Shown here piece after piece: positions 37,176-46,601 of a DNA stretch of 64,000 nucleotides (the first letter of the stretch is position 1; every line of letters starts with the position of its first letter). The stretch is from positions 3,534,001-3,598,000 of the forward strand of contig NZ_CP084876.1 of NCBI RefSeq assembly GCF_020525925.1, given 5' to 3'. The stretch is from Klebsiella quasipneumoniae subsp. quasipneumoniae. GTDB taxonomy: Bacteria; Pseudomonadota; Gammaproteobacteria; Enterobacterales; Enterobacteriaceae. A program made the translations under genes and the position numbers. A model generated the notes under the pieces. It was given only the letters and a program-made list of their open reading frames with translations. It did no database searches and had not been told where the DNA came from.

Positions 37176-38441
37176 ATGGCTGCTCTCCCGACCCACGAAA
37201 CACTCCCCGCCGACCACAAAGCGGCGATTCGCCAGATGAAGCAGGCGCTGCGGGCGCAAATCGGCGACGTCCAGGCGGTGTTCGATAAGCTCTCAGCGCG
37301 CATCAGCGAGCGCCTGCAGGAGATTGAGACGCTGAAAGCCGCAGGCCAGGAGGTCTGGCCAACCATTCCGTTCCGCGATATCGCCGAGGGAACCGTGAGC
37401 GATGCCCAGCGCGCGGCCATTAAGCGCCGGGGCTGCGCGGTGATCAAAGGCCACTTTCCGCGCGAACAGGCGCTGGCCTGGGATACCGCGATGCTGGAAT
37501 ATCTGGATCTGAACCATTTCGACGAGGTCTACAAAGGGCCAGGCGACAGCTTCTTCGGTACGCTTGAGGCTTCGCGGCCGGAAATCTATCCCATCTACTG
37601 GTCGCCCTCGCAAATGCAGGCCCGCCAGAGCGATGAAATGGCGGCGGCGCAGTCCTTCCTTAACCGCCTGTGGCGCTTTGAGCAGGACGGCAAGCGCTGG
37701 TTCGATCCGGACGTCAGCGTCATTTACCCCGACCGCATTCGCCGCCGTCCGCCGGGAACCACCTCGAAAGGGCTGGGCGCGCATACCGATTCCGGTGCGC
37801 TGGAGCGCTGGCTACTCCCCGCCTACCAGCAGGTCTTCGCCAACGTCTTTAACGGTCATGTCGACGCTTACGATCCGTGGGACGCCGCGCACCGTACTGA
37901 AGTGGAAGAGTACACTGTCGACAACACCACCAAGTGCTCGGTGTTCCGCACTTTCCAGGGCTGGACCGCGCTGTCGGATATGATCCCGGGTCAGGGACTG
38001 CTGCACGTGGTGCCGATCCCCGAGGCGATGGCCTATGTGCTGCTGCGCCCGCTGCTTGACGATGTGCCGGAGGATGAGCTGTGCGGCGTCGCGCCGGGCA
38101 GAGTGCTGCCGATCTCTGAGCAGTGGCACCCGCTGCTGATCAAAGCCCTCAGTTCGATCCCGGCGCTGAACGCTGGCGATTCCGTCTGGTGGCACTGCGA
38201 CGTCATTCACTCGGTGGCGCCGGTGGAAAATCAGCAGGGCTGGGGCAATGTGATGTACATTCCGGCGGCGCCGATGTGCGAGAAGAACCTCGCCTACGCG
38301 CAGAAAGTGAAAATCGCTCTGGAAAAAGGGGCCTCGCCGGGTGATTTCCCGCGCGAGGACTATGAGGCCAGCTGGCAGGGGCGCTTCACCCTGGAGGATC
38401 TGAACATCCACGGCAAACGGGCGCTGGGTATCGCGGTTTAA
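37176..38441 (+). CDS. ybiU: DUF1479 protein YbiU, likely Fe(II)-dependent oxygenase fold
   Basis: A 421-residue cytoplasmic protein of the DUF1479 family, same length as E. coli YbiU. A cupin-type metal triad can be proposed: H203 and D205 in LGAHTDSGALERW, and H340 or H345 in WWHCDVIHSV, the HxD...H order of Fe(II)/2-oxoglutarate oxygenases. The substrate is unknown. The shared upstream box ties it to ybiY-ybiW and ybiV. Its last 4 bases overlap the convergent lacI-type gene. Confidence 0.9.
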   Translation: MAALPTHETLPADHKAAIRQMKQALRAQIGDVQAVFDKLSARISERLQEIETLKAAGQEVWPTIPFRDIAEGTVSDAQRAAIKRRGCAVIKGHFPREQALAWDTAMLEYLDLNHFDEVYKGPGDSFFGTLEASRPEIYPIYWSPSQMQARQSDEMAAAQSFLNRLWRFEQDGKRWFDPDVSVIYPDRIRRRPPGTTSKGLGAHTDSGALERWLLPAYQQVFANVFNGHVDAYDPWDAAHRTEVEEYTVDNTTKCSVFRTFQGWTALSDMIPGQGLLHVVPIPEAMAYVLLRPLLDDVPEDELCGVAPGRVLPISEQWHPLLIKALSSIPALNAGDSVWWHCDVIHSVAPVENQQGWGNVMYIPAAPMCEKNLAYAQKVKIALEKGASPGDFPREDYEASWQGRFTLEDLNIHGKRALGIAV

Positions 38442-39511
38442 TCGTCATACAGCCCCTGCGGCTCCACGGCGGTATGGCCTTTGCCCGGCCGGATCCGCCG
38501 TACCGAATCGCGCACCACCAGCGTGCCGTGCAGCAGCAGCGAACCGTGCGGCGCCTCCGGGCGCAGCAGGCGCTGCTGCAGGAGGTGCACCGCCTCGCTG
38601 CCCAGCTCATCCCGCGGCACATGCACCGCGGTCAGCGGCACCTCCTGGATCGCCGCCAGATTAAACCCGTCGATGCTCATCACCGAGACATCCTGCGGCA
38701 CCCGCAGGCCGCGCTTTTGCAATGCGCTGACCGTGCCGGCGGCCATAAAATCGCCGCCCACCAGGAAAGCGGTGGGCAACGGCCTGCCCTGTAAGCCATC
38801 AAGCCAGGTCCCCACCTGCTCTTCGGTCTCTCTGGCGCTAAAGTTGGCGATGCTGATGAGATCCCGGCTGGCGGTAAAGCGCAAATTGCGCGCGCGCCAC
38901 GCCTCCTGGATCCCCCCCAGCCGCAGCTCCATGGTATAGCGGCGCAGGCACATGACGTTCATCACCACGCGATGCCCCATATCAAACAGATAGCGGGCGG
39001 CGCACAGGCCAATCAGACGATGATCGGGGGCAATGGACTGCAGCCGCATCCCTTCATCCCGACAGTTGATCAATACGCAGGGTTTGCCCAGGTCCGCCGC
39101 CAGGCCATGAATATGCGGATCGTCGATCCCCAGCAGCACCGCGGCCTGGGTCTCCGCTTCGTTCATGCGGGCAAGAAACAGATTGGCGTCGCTGTCGTTC
39201 TCGTCCAGCGCGCAGTAGCGCAGGCGCACTTCATGCGCCGCCAGCGCGTTATTGATGCTCTGGATCACCCGGTAGTAGAAGATATCCGACCGCTCATCGA
39301 AGGCGCGCTGTGGGGCAAACACCAGCAGATTATTGAGCAACAGACGTCCGGCGGCCAGTCCCTGCATGACCCCCAGCTCGCGGGCGCACTCCAGCACCGC
39401 CCGGCGGGCCTTGTCGCTGGTATTCGCCTTCCCGGCCAGGACGCGCGAAACGGTACTGGCCGACAGCCCGGTGCGGGCGGCGATTTCGGCGACGCGCAGC
39501 TTTTTATCCAT
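38438..39511 (-). CDS. LacI-family transcriptional regulator
   Basis: Sugar-responsive repressor of 357 residues: helix-turn-helix at 5-30 (VAEIAARTGLSASTVSRVLAG), hinge to about 60, then a periplasmic-binding-protein-like effector domain (VLLGIDDPHIHG, FLVGGDFMAAGTVSAL, MSIDGFNLAAI). It is not present next to ybiU in K-12. It is divergent from the MFS-GH31 pair and convergent with ybiU. AATGAAAG, half of the box found before ybiY, ybiV and ybiU, lies 25-32 bases upstream of its start, so it may control those genes, the MFS-GH31 pair, or both. The effector is unknown. Confidence 0.88.
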   Translation of the reverse strand: MDKKLRVAEIAARTGLSASTVSRVLAGKANTSDKARRAVLECARELGVMQGLAAGRLLLNNLLVFAPQRAFDERSDIFYYRVIQSINNALAAHEVRLRYCALDENDSDANLFLARMNEAETQAAVLLGIDDPHIHGLAADLGKPCVLINCRDEGMRLQSIAPDHRLIGLCAARYLFDMGHRVVMNVMCLRRYTMELRLGGIQEAWRARNLRFTASRDLISIANFSARETEEQVGTWLDGLQGRPLPTAFLVGGDFMAAGTVSALQKRGLRVPQDVSVMSIDGFNLAAIQEVPLTAVHVPRDELGSEAVHLLQQRLLRPEAPHGSLLLHGTLVVRDSVRRIRPGKGHTAVEPQGLYDD

Positions 39512-39811
39512 TTTGTGATCCAGCTCCGATTGGAAAATGAAAGAATTTTCATAATCGCCAAAGCGCTACCTGTAAGCAAATGACAGCGCAAAATTTGAGA
39601 TCCCGGTCATTTCATGAAAAAACTTGCATAAATAGCGCTTTGCCCGACGTTTTTTCTCCCTTAGCCTGAATTGGTCCAACATCTCCCATACTAGTTATAC
39701 CAATGGTGTTGAGATAAAAAAATATACTATTCAAATAGTTAACAACACTACGTGACCGCTCACGGATTGAGAACGTCACTTTCCCCCTACTAACGTCATG
39801 TGGAGTGTGCT
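39512..39811. promoter_or_regulatory. Operator-rich divergent region lacI-type gene / MFS gene
   Basis: 300 bases with several dyads. ATGAAA-GAAT-TTTCAT at 39537-39552 includes the AATGAAAG half-site. CAAAGCGCTA at 39559-39568 recurs inverted at 39633-39642 (74 bases apart), a LacI-family-like core. TTTCATGAAA is at 39610-39619. ACTATT-CA-AATAGT at 39726-39739 lies close to the MFS promoter. There is no coding sequence. Confidence 0.5.
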
Positions 39812-41113
39812 ATGAGTCAAGGCCTCAACAATGATATCGCGGTCAGCAAAACGCGCCGGGTGGTAAAAAACCTGCGCTGGTGGGTGCTGGTCCTGTTTTT
39901 ACTTGGCGTCACCGTCAACTACATCACACGCAACTCGCTGGGGATTATCGCCCCGGAACTGAAAGCGACGCTCGGTATCACCACCGAACAATATTCCTGG
40001 ATCGTCGGCGCGTTTCAGTTGGCTTACACGATTTTCCAACCGCTCTGTGGCTGGCTTATCGACGTCATCGGCCTGAAGCTCGGGTTTATGATCTGCGCCA
40101 CCCTGTGGGCGCTGGCCTGCATCGCCCACGCCGGGGCCGGCAGCTGGCTGCACCTGGCTATATTGCGCTTCTTTATGGGCGGGGCCGAGGCGGCCGCCAC
40201 CCCGGCCAACGCCAAGACCATCGGCGAGTGGTTCCCGAAGTCTGAACGGCCAATCGCCGCCGGCTGGGCTGGCGTCGGGTTCTCCATCGGCGCCATGCTC
40301 GCCCCGCCGATCATCTACTTCGCCCATGCCTCCTTCGGCTGGCAGGGGGCGTTTATGTTTACCGGCGCGCTGGCCCTGCTGTGGGTGGTGCTGTGGTGGG
40401 CCTTCTATCAGAACCCGGAAAAGCACCCCAATCTCAGCAAAAGCGAGCTCGAGTACATCAAGCAGGATAACGAAGCGCCGCCGGTGAAACAGCCCTTCTT
40501 TACCGCACTCAAAACCGTCTCGAAGAATAAACGTTTCTACGGGATCGCCATTCCCGCATTTATGGCCGAGCCCGCCTGGGCGGTGCTGAGCTTCTGGGTA
40601 CCGCTGTACCTGGCTAAAGAGCACGGCATGGATCTCAAGCAGATTGCCATGTTCGCCTGGCTGCCGTTCCTTGCCGCCGACCTCGGCAGCGTGGTCAGCG
40701 GCTACCTCACCCGCCTGTACGTTCGCTGGTTCGGCTGTACGCGAGTCAACTCGGTGATCGCCAGCTCGGTGACCGGCGCGTTTTTGATGATCTCCCTGGC
40801 CCTCGTCGCTATCACCCGCGATCCCTATATCACCATCGTCCTGATCTCCATTGGCGGCTTCGGGCATCAGATCATCTCCTGCATGCTCAGCGCGCTGGTG
40901 GTGGAGTCGTTCGACAAGGGACAAATGGCGACGGTGAACGGTATGCGCGGATCCGCGGCGTGGATCGCCAGCTTCCTGTTCTCGTTATTAATCGGGGTGA
41001 CCGCCGACAAAATTGGCTTCAACCCGCTGTTCATCGCCATGGGTTTCTTTGACCTGATTGGCGCCGTTTTCCTGGTGGCATTTATTGCTGAACGTCGCGC
41101 CAAGCGCGCCTGA
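39812..41113 (+). CDS. MFS transporter, hexuronate-transporter-like (ACS family)
   Basis: Inner-membrane major facilitator of 433 residues with 12 helices, in the anion:cation symporter family with ExuT and GudP (signatures VNYITRNSLGI, EWFPKSERPIAAG and FMAEPAWAVLSFW). The substrate is probably an acidic or modified sugar, but coupling to a GH31 glycosidase 15 bases downstream suggests a glycoside. I chose the ATG at 39812 behind GGAG; a GTG four codons upstream is possible. It is divergent from the lacI-type gene. Not in this slot in K-12. Confidence 0.88.
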   Translation: MSQGLNNDIAVSKTRRVVKNLRWWVLVLFLLGVTVNYITRNSLGIIAPELKATLGITTEQYSWIVGAFQLAYTIFQPLCGWLIDVIGLKLGFMICATLWALACIAHAGAGSWLHLAILRFFMGGAEAAATPANAKTIGEWFPKSERPIAAGWAGVGFSIGAMLAPPIIYFAHASFGWQGAFMFTGALALLWVVLWWAFYQNPEKHPNLSKSELEYIKQDNEAPPVKQPFFTALKTVSKNKRFYGIAIPAFMAEPAWAVLSFWVPLYLAKEHGMDLKQIAMFAWLPFLAADLGSVVSGYLTRLYVRWFGCTRVNSVIASSVTGAFLMISLALVAITRDPYITIVLISIGGFGHQIISCMLSALVVESFDKGQMATVNGMRGSAAWIASFLFSLLIGVTADKIGFNPLFIAMGFFDLIGAVFLVAFIAERRAKRA

Positions 41114-41128
41114 GAGTGGATGTAAGAT

Positions 41129-43492
41129 ATGAAGACGTTGAAACACTGGAGTTTGCATCAACAGCTGGAGCATCACGTTGAACTGACGGTCGATGGCCAG
41201 CACACCCTGTGCCTGTACGTACTGGAAGAGAATCTATTCCGCGTGCTGCTGAAACGCCAGGGCCAGCTGGCGCTGGATCGCACCTGGAGCATCGCTCCGC
41301 AGCAGGATGTACCGTGGGAAGGCCGCGCCCGGGATGACCTCAGCGGTTTTAGTCTCCCGGCCTGGCAGCTGACCCAGGAGGACGATACGCTGACCATCGC
41401 CACCCGCCAGCTGCGCGTCACCGTCCACCAGCCGCTGTGGCTGGAGTGGAGCTATCGCGACGATGCCGGGGAATGGCAGCAGCTTGCCAACGACCGTCCC
41501 ACCAGCGCCTATCTGGCCAATGCCCACGGCGACGGCGTCGCCCACTATCTGAGCCGCCGCAAAGACGAGCGTTTCTATGGCCTGGGCGAAAAGGCCGGCG
41601 ACCTGCAGCGCACCGGTAAGCGTTATGAAATGCGCAACCTTGATGCCATGGGCTACAACGCCGCCAGCACCGACCCGCTGTATAAACATATTCCGTTCAC
41701 CATCACGCAACGCAGCGACGTTAGCTATGGCCTGTTTTACGACAACCTGAGCAGCTGCTGGCTGGATTTGGGTAACGAAATCGACAACTATCATACCGCC
41801 TATCGCCGCTGGCAGGCGGAAGCTGGCGATATCGATTACTACCTGTTCACCGGTAAACAGGTGCTGGATGTGACCAAAGCCTTCGTCCGTCTGACCGGTA
41901 AAACCCTGTTCGGGCCCAAATGGAGCCTCGGCTACAGCGGCTCGACCATGCACTATACCGACGCGCCGGATGCGCAAAATCAGCTGATGAACTTCATCCG
42001 CCTGTGCGATGAGCACGCTATTCCGTGCGATTCGTTCCAGCTCTCTTCCGGCTATACCTCGATTAACGGCAAGCGCTACGTCTTTAACTGGAACCACGAC
42101 AAGGTGCCGCAGCCGAAAGTGATGAGTCAGTCGTTCCACGACGCCGGGCTGAAGCTGGCCGCCAATATCAAACCCTGCCTGCTGCAGGACCATCCGCGCT
42201 ATGGCGAGGTGGCGGAGCGCGGTCTCTTCGTGCGCGATTCGCAAACCGACGCTCCGGAGCGCTCCAGCTTCTGGGACGATGAAGGATCGCATCTCGACTT
42301 TACCAATCCGCAAACCGTGGCCTGGTGGCAGGAAGGGGTCACCAGCCAGCTGCTGGAGATGGGCATTGATTCGACCTGGAACGATAATAACGAGTATGAG
42401 GTGTGGGACGGCGAAGCGCGCTGCTACGGCTTTGGCCGCGAAATCGCCATCAAGCATATTCGCCCGGTGATGCCGCTGCTGATGATGCGCGCCTCGATGG
42501 AGGCCCAGCAGCGCTTTGCGCCGCAAAAGCGCCCGTATCTCATCTCCCGCTCCGGCTGCGCCGGGATGCAGCGCTACGTCCAGACCTGGAGCGGCGATAA
42601 CCGCACCAACTGGGATACGCTGCGCTATAACATCCGCATGGGGCTGGGCATGAGCCTTTCCGGGCTGTTTAACGTCGGCCACGACGTCGGCGGTTTCTCC
42701 GGCGATAAACCTGAGCCGGAGCTGTTCGTGCGCTGGGTACAAAACGGCGTGATGCACCCGCGCTTTACTATTCATTCGTGGAATGACGACCAGACGGTCA
42801 ACGAAGCCTGGATGTATCCGGCCGTCACCCCGGCCATTCGTTCCGCTATTGAGCTGCGCTACCGCCTGCTGCCCTATCTGTACACCCTGCTGTGGCAGGC
42901 GCATGCTGACGACGAGCCGATGCTGCGCCCGACCTTCCTCGATCATCAGCACGACGCGCAGACCTTCGCCGAATGCGATGACTTCCTGCTGGGCCGCGAT
43001 CTGCTGGTGGCCAGCGTGGTCGAGCCTGGCGCCCGCCAGCGTGAGGTGTGGCTGCCGGATAATCAGGCCGGATGGTACGATTTCTACAGCCACCAGTGGT
43101 TCGCCGGCGGCCAGTGGGTCACCCTCGACGCGCCGCTGGAAACGCTGCCCCTGCTGGTGCGCGCCGGGGCCGGACTGCCGCTCAGCGAGCGCATCCGTCA
43201 TGTTGCTGCGCAACAGGACGATCGCCGCGAACTGCAGCTGTTCCCGCTGAAAGGCGTCGGGACCACTTCGGGTCTGCTGTTTGAGGATGACGGCGAAAGC
43301 TGGGGCTATAAACAGGGCGATGCGCTGTGGCTGGAGTGGGAAATGGCGTGCGACAGCAGCACTATCAACCTGAAGGTCAACGCCCGCGGCAATTATCGCC
43401 CGGCGTGGAAAGCGCTGAAGCTGTCATTACCGGCGGGAGAAAAACGCAAACTGCTGGTGAATGGCGTCGAAGGAACGGAGTGGAGGCTCTGA
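41129..43492 (+). CDS. Glycoside hydrolase family 31 alpha-glycosidase
   Basis: Cytoplasmic protein of 787 residues with no signal peptide. The N-terminal beta-sandwich (1-245) is followed by a GH31 barrel from GPKWSLGYSGST, then C-terminal beta domains. The nucleophile is D419 in WNDNNE (417-422) and the acid/base is D490 in WSGDN, so both catalytic aspartates are present. Most enterobacterial GH31 enzymes are alpha-glucosidases or alpha-xylosidases; I cannot assign specificity. It is cotranscribed with the MFS transporter, which implies uptake of an intact glycoside and cleavage inside the cell. Confidence 0.88.
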   Translation: MKTLKHWSLHQQLEHHVELTVDGQHTLCLYVLEENLFRVLLKRQGQLALDRTWSIAPQQDVPWEGRARDDLSGFSLPAWQLTQEDDTLTIATRQLRVTVHQPLWLEWSYRDDAGEWQQLANDRPTSAYLANAHGDGVAHYLSRRKDERFYGLGEKAGDLQRTGKRYEMRNLDAMGYNAASTDPLYKHIPFTITQRSDVSYGLFYDNLSSCWLDLGNEIDNYHTAYRRWQAEAGDIDYYLFTGKQVLDVTKAFVRLTGKTLFGPKWSLGYSGSTMHYTDAPDAQNQLMNFIRLCDEHAIPCDSFQLSSGYTSINGKRYVFNWNHDKVPQPKVMSQSFHDAGLKLAANIKPCLLQDHPRYGEVAERGLFVRDSQTDAPERSSFWDDEGSHLDFTNPQTVAWWQEGVTSQLLEMGIDSTWNDNNEYEVWDGEARCYGFGREIAIKHIRPVMPLLMMRASMEAQQRFAPQKRPYLISRSGCAGMQRYVQTWSGDNRTNWDTLRYNIRMGLGMSLSGLFNVGHDVGGFSGDKPEPELFVRWVQNGVMHPRFTIHSWNDDQTVNEAWMYPAVTPAIRSAIELRYRLLPYLYTLLWQAHADDEPMLRPTFLDHQHDAQTFAECDDFLLGRDLLVASVVEPGARQREVWLPDNQAGWYDFYSHQWFAGGQWVTLDAPLETLPLLVRAGAGLPLSERIRHVAAQQDDRRELQLFPLKGVGTTSGLLFEDDGESWGYKQGDALWLEWEMACDSSTINLKVNARGNYRPAWKALKLSLPAGEKRKLLVNGVEGTEWRL

Positions 43493-43498
43493 GCATAT

Positions 43499-43862
43499 GC
43501 CGGGCGGCGGCTTACGCCTCGCCCGGCCTGGATTTAATAATGTTCCCGGATGGCGCTACGCTAATCCGGGCTACAAACTGGTGGCCTCAAAATCCCCGGT
43601 GGCGCTACCGCTTACCGGGGCTACAGCACTGTGCGGTTTGGTAGCCCGGGTAACGGACAGTTTCAGTAACCATGGGTACAAGATAGAGCTCTTAAGCTCA
43701 CAATGGCACGGACCGTAGGCCGGATAAGGCGCAGCCGCCATCCGGCGCGAAAGTGGCTCTTTACCCGCGGTTATTGCCCGGCGGCGCTACGCTTGCGCGG
43801 GCCTACAGATCACATGCCAGGCGTAGCCCGGGTAAGGCGTAGCCGCAACCCGGGTAACGAAG
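43499..43862. repeat. Cluster of about seven REP-like elements
   Basis: The 375-base gap between convergent GH31 and ybiT is filled with diverse REP-like hairpins: GCCGGGCG/CGCCCGGC at 43499-43527, then units near 43543, 43594, 43640, 43709, 43777 and 43821 built from GGCGCTACGC or GTAGCCCGGGTAA motifs in both orientations. Unlike the 22928 array they are not tandem copies of one unit. The stretch 43657-43675 carries the inverted CCATGGTTACTGAAACTG motif shared with the element at 23676. No gene. Confidence 0.8.
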
Positions 43863-43867
43863 CGGGA

Positions 43868-45460
43868 TTACTCGATACCTTTGCTGCGCAGGTAGTCTTC
43901 GTAGTTGCCGCTGAAGTCGATCACCCGTTCCGGGGTAATCTCCAGCACGCGGGTGGCCAGCGAGCTGACGAACTCACGGTCGTGGGAAACGAAGATCAGG
44001 GTGCCCTGATACATCTCCAGCGCCATGTTCAGCGATTCGATGGATTCCATATCCAGGTGGTTGGTCGGTTCATCCATTATCAGGATGTTTGGCTTCTGCA
44101 TCATCAGCTTACCAAACAGCATGCGGCCCTTCTCACCACCGGACAATACTTTCGCCGGCTTCTTGATGTCATCCTGGCTAAACAGCAGTCGGCCAAGGAT
44201 ACTGCGCACCGCCTGCTCGTCGTCGCCTTCCTGTTTCCACTGGCTCATCCACTCGAAGACCGTCAGGTCGTTTTCGAACTCGTACTCATGATCCTGCGCG
44301 TAGTAGCCGAGTTGCGCATTTTCAGACCATTTCACGGTGCCGTTGTCCGGCTGCAGTTCACCCACCAGGGTTTTCAGCATCGTGGATTTACCCACGCCGT
44401 TGGCGCCCAGAATGGCAATCTTCTCGCCCACTTCCAGCAGCAGATTGACGTTTTTGAACAGCGGACCGTCTTCAAAGCCTTTGGTGAGGGCTTCCACTTC
44501 CAGCGCGTTACGGAACAGTTTCTTATCCTGCTCGAAGCGGATAAACGGGTTCTGACGGCTGGAGGCTTTAACCTCTTCCAGCTTGATATTGTCAATCTGA
44601 CGCGCGCGCGAGGTGGCCTGACGCGATTTAGAGGCGTTGGCGCTGAAGCGGCTAACGAAGGACTGCAGGTCAGCAATCTGCGCTTTTTTCTTGGCGTTGT
44701 CCGCCAGCAGACGTTCACGCGCCTGGGTGGCCGCCGTCATGTATTCATCGTAGTTGCCCGGATAGACGCGCAGCTCGCCGTAGTCCAGATCCGCCATGTG
44801 GGTGCAAACCATGTTCAGGAAGTGACGGTCGTGCGAGATGATAATCATGGTGCTGTCGCGGTCGTTCAGCGTCTGCTCCAGCCAGCGAATGGTGTCGATG
44901 TCCAGGTTGTTGGTCGGTTCATCGAGCAGCAGAATGTCCGGGTTAGAGAACAGCGCCTGCGCCAGCAGGACGCGCAGCTTCCAGCCTGGGGCGACTTCGC
45001 TCATCGGGCCGTAATGTTGTTCAACCGGAATGCCCACGCCCAGCAGCAGTTCGCCCGCGCGCGCTTCAGCAGAGTAGCCATCCATTTCGCCATATTTCAC
45101 TTCCAGGTCGGCCACTTTATAGCCATCTTCTTCGCTCATCTCGGCGAGCGAGTAGATGCGATCGCGCTCCTGCTTCACTTCCCACAGCTCGCCGTGGCCC
45201 ATGATGACCGTATCCAGCACGGTGAACGCTTCAAAGGCGAACTGATCCTGACGCAGCTTACCGATGCGCTCGTTCGGGTCGAGAGAAACGTTGCCCAGCG
45301 TCGGTTCGAGATCGCCGCCGAGGATCTTCATAAAGGTCGATTTACCGCTGCCGTTGGCGCCGATCAGACCATAACGGTTGCCGCCGCCAAATTTAACGGA
45401 GATATTTTCGAACAGCGGCTTACTGCCAAACTGCATGGTAACGTTGCTGGATACTAGCAC
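43868..45460 (-). CDS. ybiT: ABC-F family ATPase YbiT
   Basis: Cytoplasmic ABC-F protein with two nucleotide-binding domains and no membrane segment, 530 residues; ABC-F proteins act on the ribosome E site. Walker A is GANGSGKST in domain 1 and GANGVGKST in domain 2; the second signature is VLSGGEKGR while the first is the unusual EVAPGWKLR, as in E. coli YbiT. The interdomain linker (about 245-305) is Lys/Arg-rich. I used the GTG at 45460 ([11 protein letters not shown]), with AGGA upstream; a 97-codon upstream extension is non-homologous. Confidence 0.95.
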   Translation of the reverse strand: MLVSSNVTMQFGSKPLFENISVKFGGGNRYGLIGANGSGKSTFMKILGGDLEPTLGNVSLDPNERIGKLRQDQFAFEAFTVLDTVIMGHGELWEVKQERDRIYSLAEMSEEDGYKVADLEVKYGEMDGYSAEARAGELLLGVGIPVEQHYGPMSEVAPGWKLRVLLAQALFSNPDILLLDEPTNNLDIDTIRWLEQTLNDRDSTMIIISHDRHFLNMVCTHMADLDYGELRVYPGNYDEYMTAATQARERLLADNAKKKAQIADLQSFVSRFSANASKSRQATSRARQIDNIKLEEVKASSRQNPFIRFEQDKKLFRNALEVEALTKGFEDGPLFKNVNLLLEVGEKIAILGANGVGKSTMLKTLVGELQPDNGTVKWSENAQLGYYAQDHEYEFENDLTVFEWMSQWKQEGDDEQAVRSILGRLLFSQDDIKKPAKVLSGGEKGRMLFGKLMMQKPNILIMDEPTNHLDMESIESLNMALEMYQGTLIFVSHDREFVSSLATRVLEITPERVIDFSGNYEDYLRSKGIE

Positions 45461-45638
45461 GGGGATATCCTGAAAAAAGAGTATGAGGGGTGTGATACAG
45501 CAGACATTATGCCAGTAAATGACGCACTTTTCACGGTCTGCGGTAAATTCCGCCGCGGCGCTTGTGCTAAGGTCTTTGTCAGATGCGCCAGAGACCTGCG
45601 CGCAAACCGTTATTCTGTACGTGATGATGAGGAGTCCC

Positions 45639-46424
45639 ATGACCACCAGCCAACCGCGACATCCGGCCTTTTTATCCCTGCAGGGCGGCATTAATTTTCG
45701 CGACCTGGGCGGCCAGCGCGCCGCCGACGGACGCCGGGTACGCAGCGGCAAGCTGCTACGCTCCGGTGCGCTAAACCGGCTAACGGCAGAGGATCTCGAC
45801 CACCTGGATACCCTGCCGCTCAGCCGGGTGCTCGACTACCGCGACCCCGGTGAAGTACAGCGCACGCCGGACAAACTGAGCCCGCTCACCCACTATCTCA
45901 ACGCGCCGGCCAATCCGCCGATCGGCGAGGTCAACGCGAAGGTCACCGAGCTGAATGCCGCCACCCTTAATGCGCTCAACGGCGAGCAGTTTATGCTGCA
46001 ACTCTATCGCCAGCTGCCGTTTAACAATCCGGCCTATCGCCAGCTCGCCGCATGGCTGGCGACCCCTTTCGACGGCGCCTTGCTGCAACACTGCGCGGTC
46101 GGTAAAGATCGCACCGGCGTCGGCTGCGCGTTAACCCTGTTCGCCGTCGGATGCGACAGCGAGACGGTGATGGAGGAGTATCTCCTTACCCATGGCATGC
46201 TGACGCAGGTGGAGGCCTGGATGCTGGAGATGCTCGGCAACGACCTGACGGCCCAGGGGCGCCAGAGCCTGGCGGCCATCCTGACGGTGAAAGAGTCCTA
46301 TCTCGCCGCCGCGCTGTCGGCTATTCAGCAGCGCTATGGCAATGTCGACGCCTGGCTGGCGGAAGAGTACCAGCTTACCGCCCCGGTCCGCGCGGCGCTG
46401 CAGGCCCGGCTGCTGGAAGACTAA
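45639..46424 (+). CDS. Tyrosine-protein phosphatase (PF13350-type)
   Basis: A 261-residue cytoplasmic phosphatase. The P-loop [10 protein letters not shown] (C152 nucleophile, R158) with lysine in position 5 is the signature of the LipA/IphP-like bacterial phosphatases that also accept phosphoinositides. The N-terminal motif [11 protein letters not shown] is typical. The start at 45639 follows GAGGAG. No gene occupies this slot between ybiT and ldtB in K-12, so it is an accessory gene; the physiological substrate is unknown. Confidence 0.88.
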   Translation: MTTSQPRHPAFLSLQGGINFRDLGGQRAADGRRVRSGKLLRSGALNRLTAEDLDHLDTLPLSRVLDYRDPGEVQRTPDKLSPLTHYLNAPANPPIGEVNAKVTELNAATLNALNGEQFMLQLYRQLPFNNPAYRQLAAWLATPFDGALLQHCAVGKDRTGVGCALTLFAVGCDSETVMEEYLLTHGMLTQVEAWMLEMLGNDLTAQGRQSLAAILTVKESYLAAALSAIQQRYGNVDAWLAEEYQLTAPVRAALQARLLED

Positions 46425-46601
46425 CCCTCGTCGCCCCGAACGCCAGGGCGCGGCAGCCGAGGCGACAGGGAAAAAAATGTGATTTCGTACACATCTGATT
46501 TACCTGTTCAGCGGAATGCACATATAATGCGCTCCCATCTACTGTCTCAATCATTAACAAAGGCCTGTGTGGCGTTGATTTCGCACACGACATTAAAAAC
46601 T

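Noticed and set aside
41234..43213. 659-codon minus-strand frame opposite the GH31 gene
   Set aside because: Shadow of a well-supported gene with both catalytic motifs; composition is skewed and no start signal is present.
43703..45457. 584-codon plus-strand frame opposite ybiT
   Set aside because: Runs antisense to both ABC domains of YbiT and begins within REP elements; no homology recognised.
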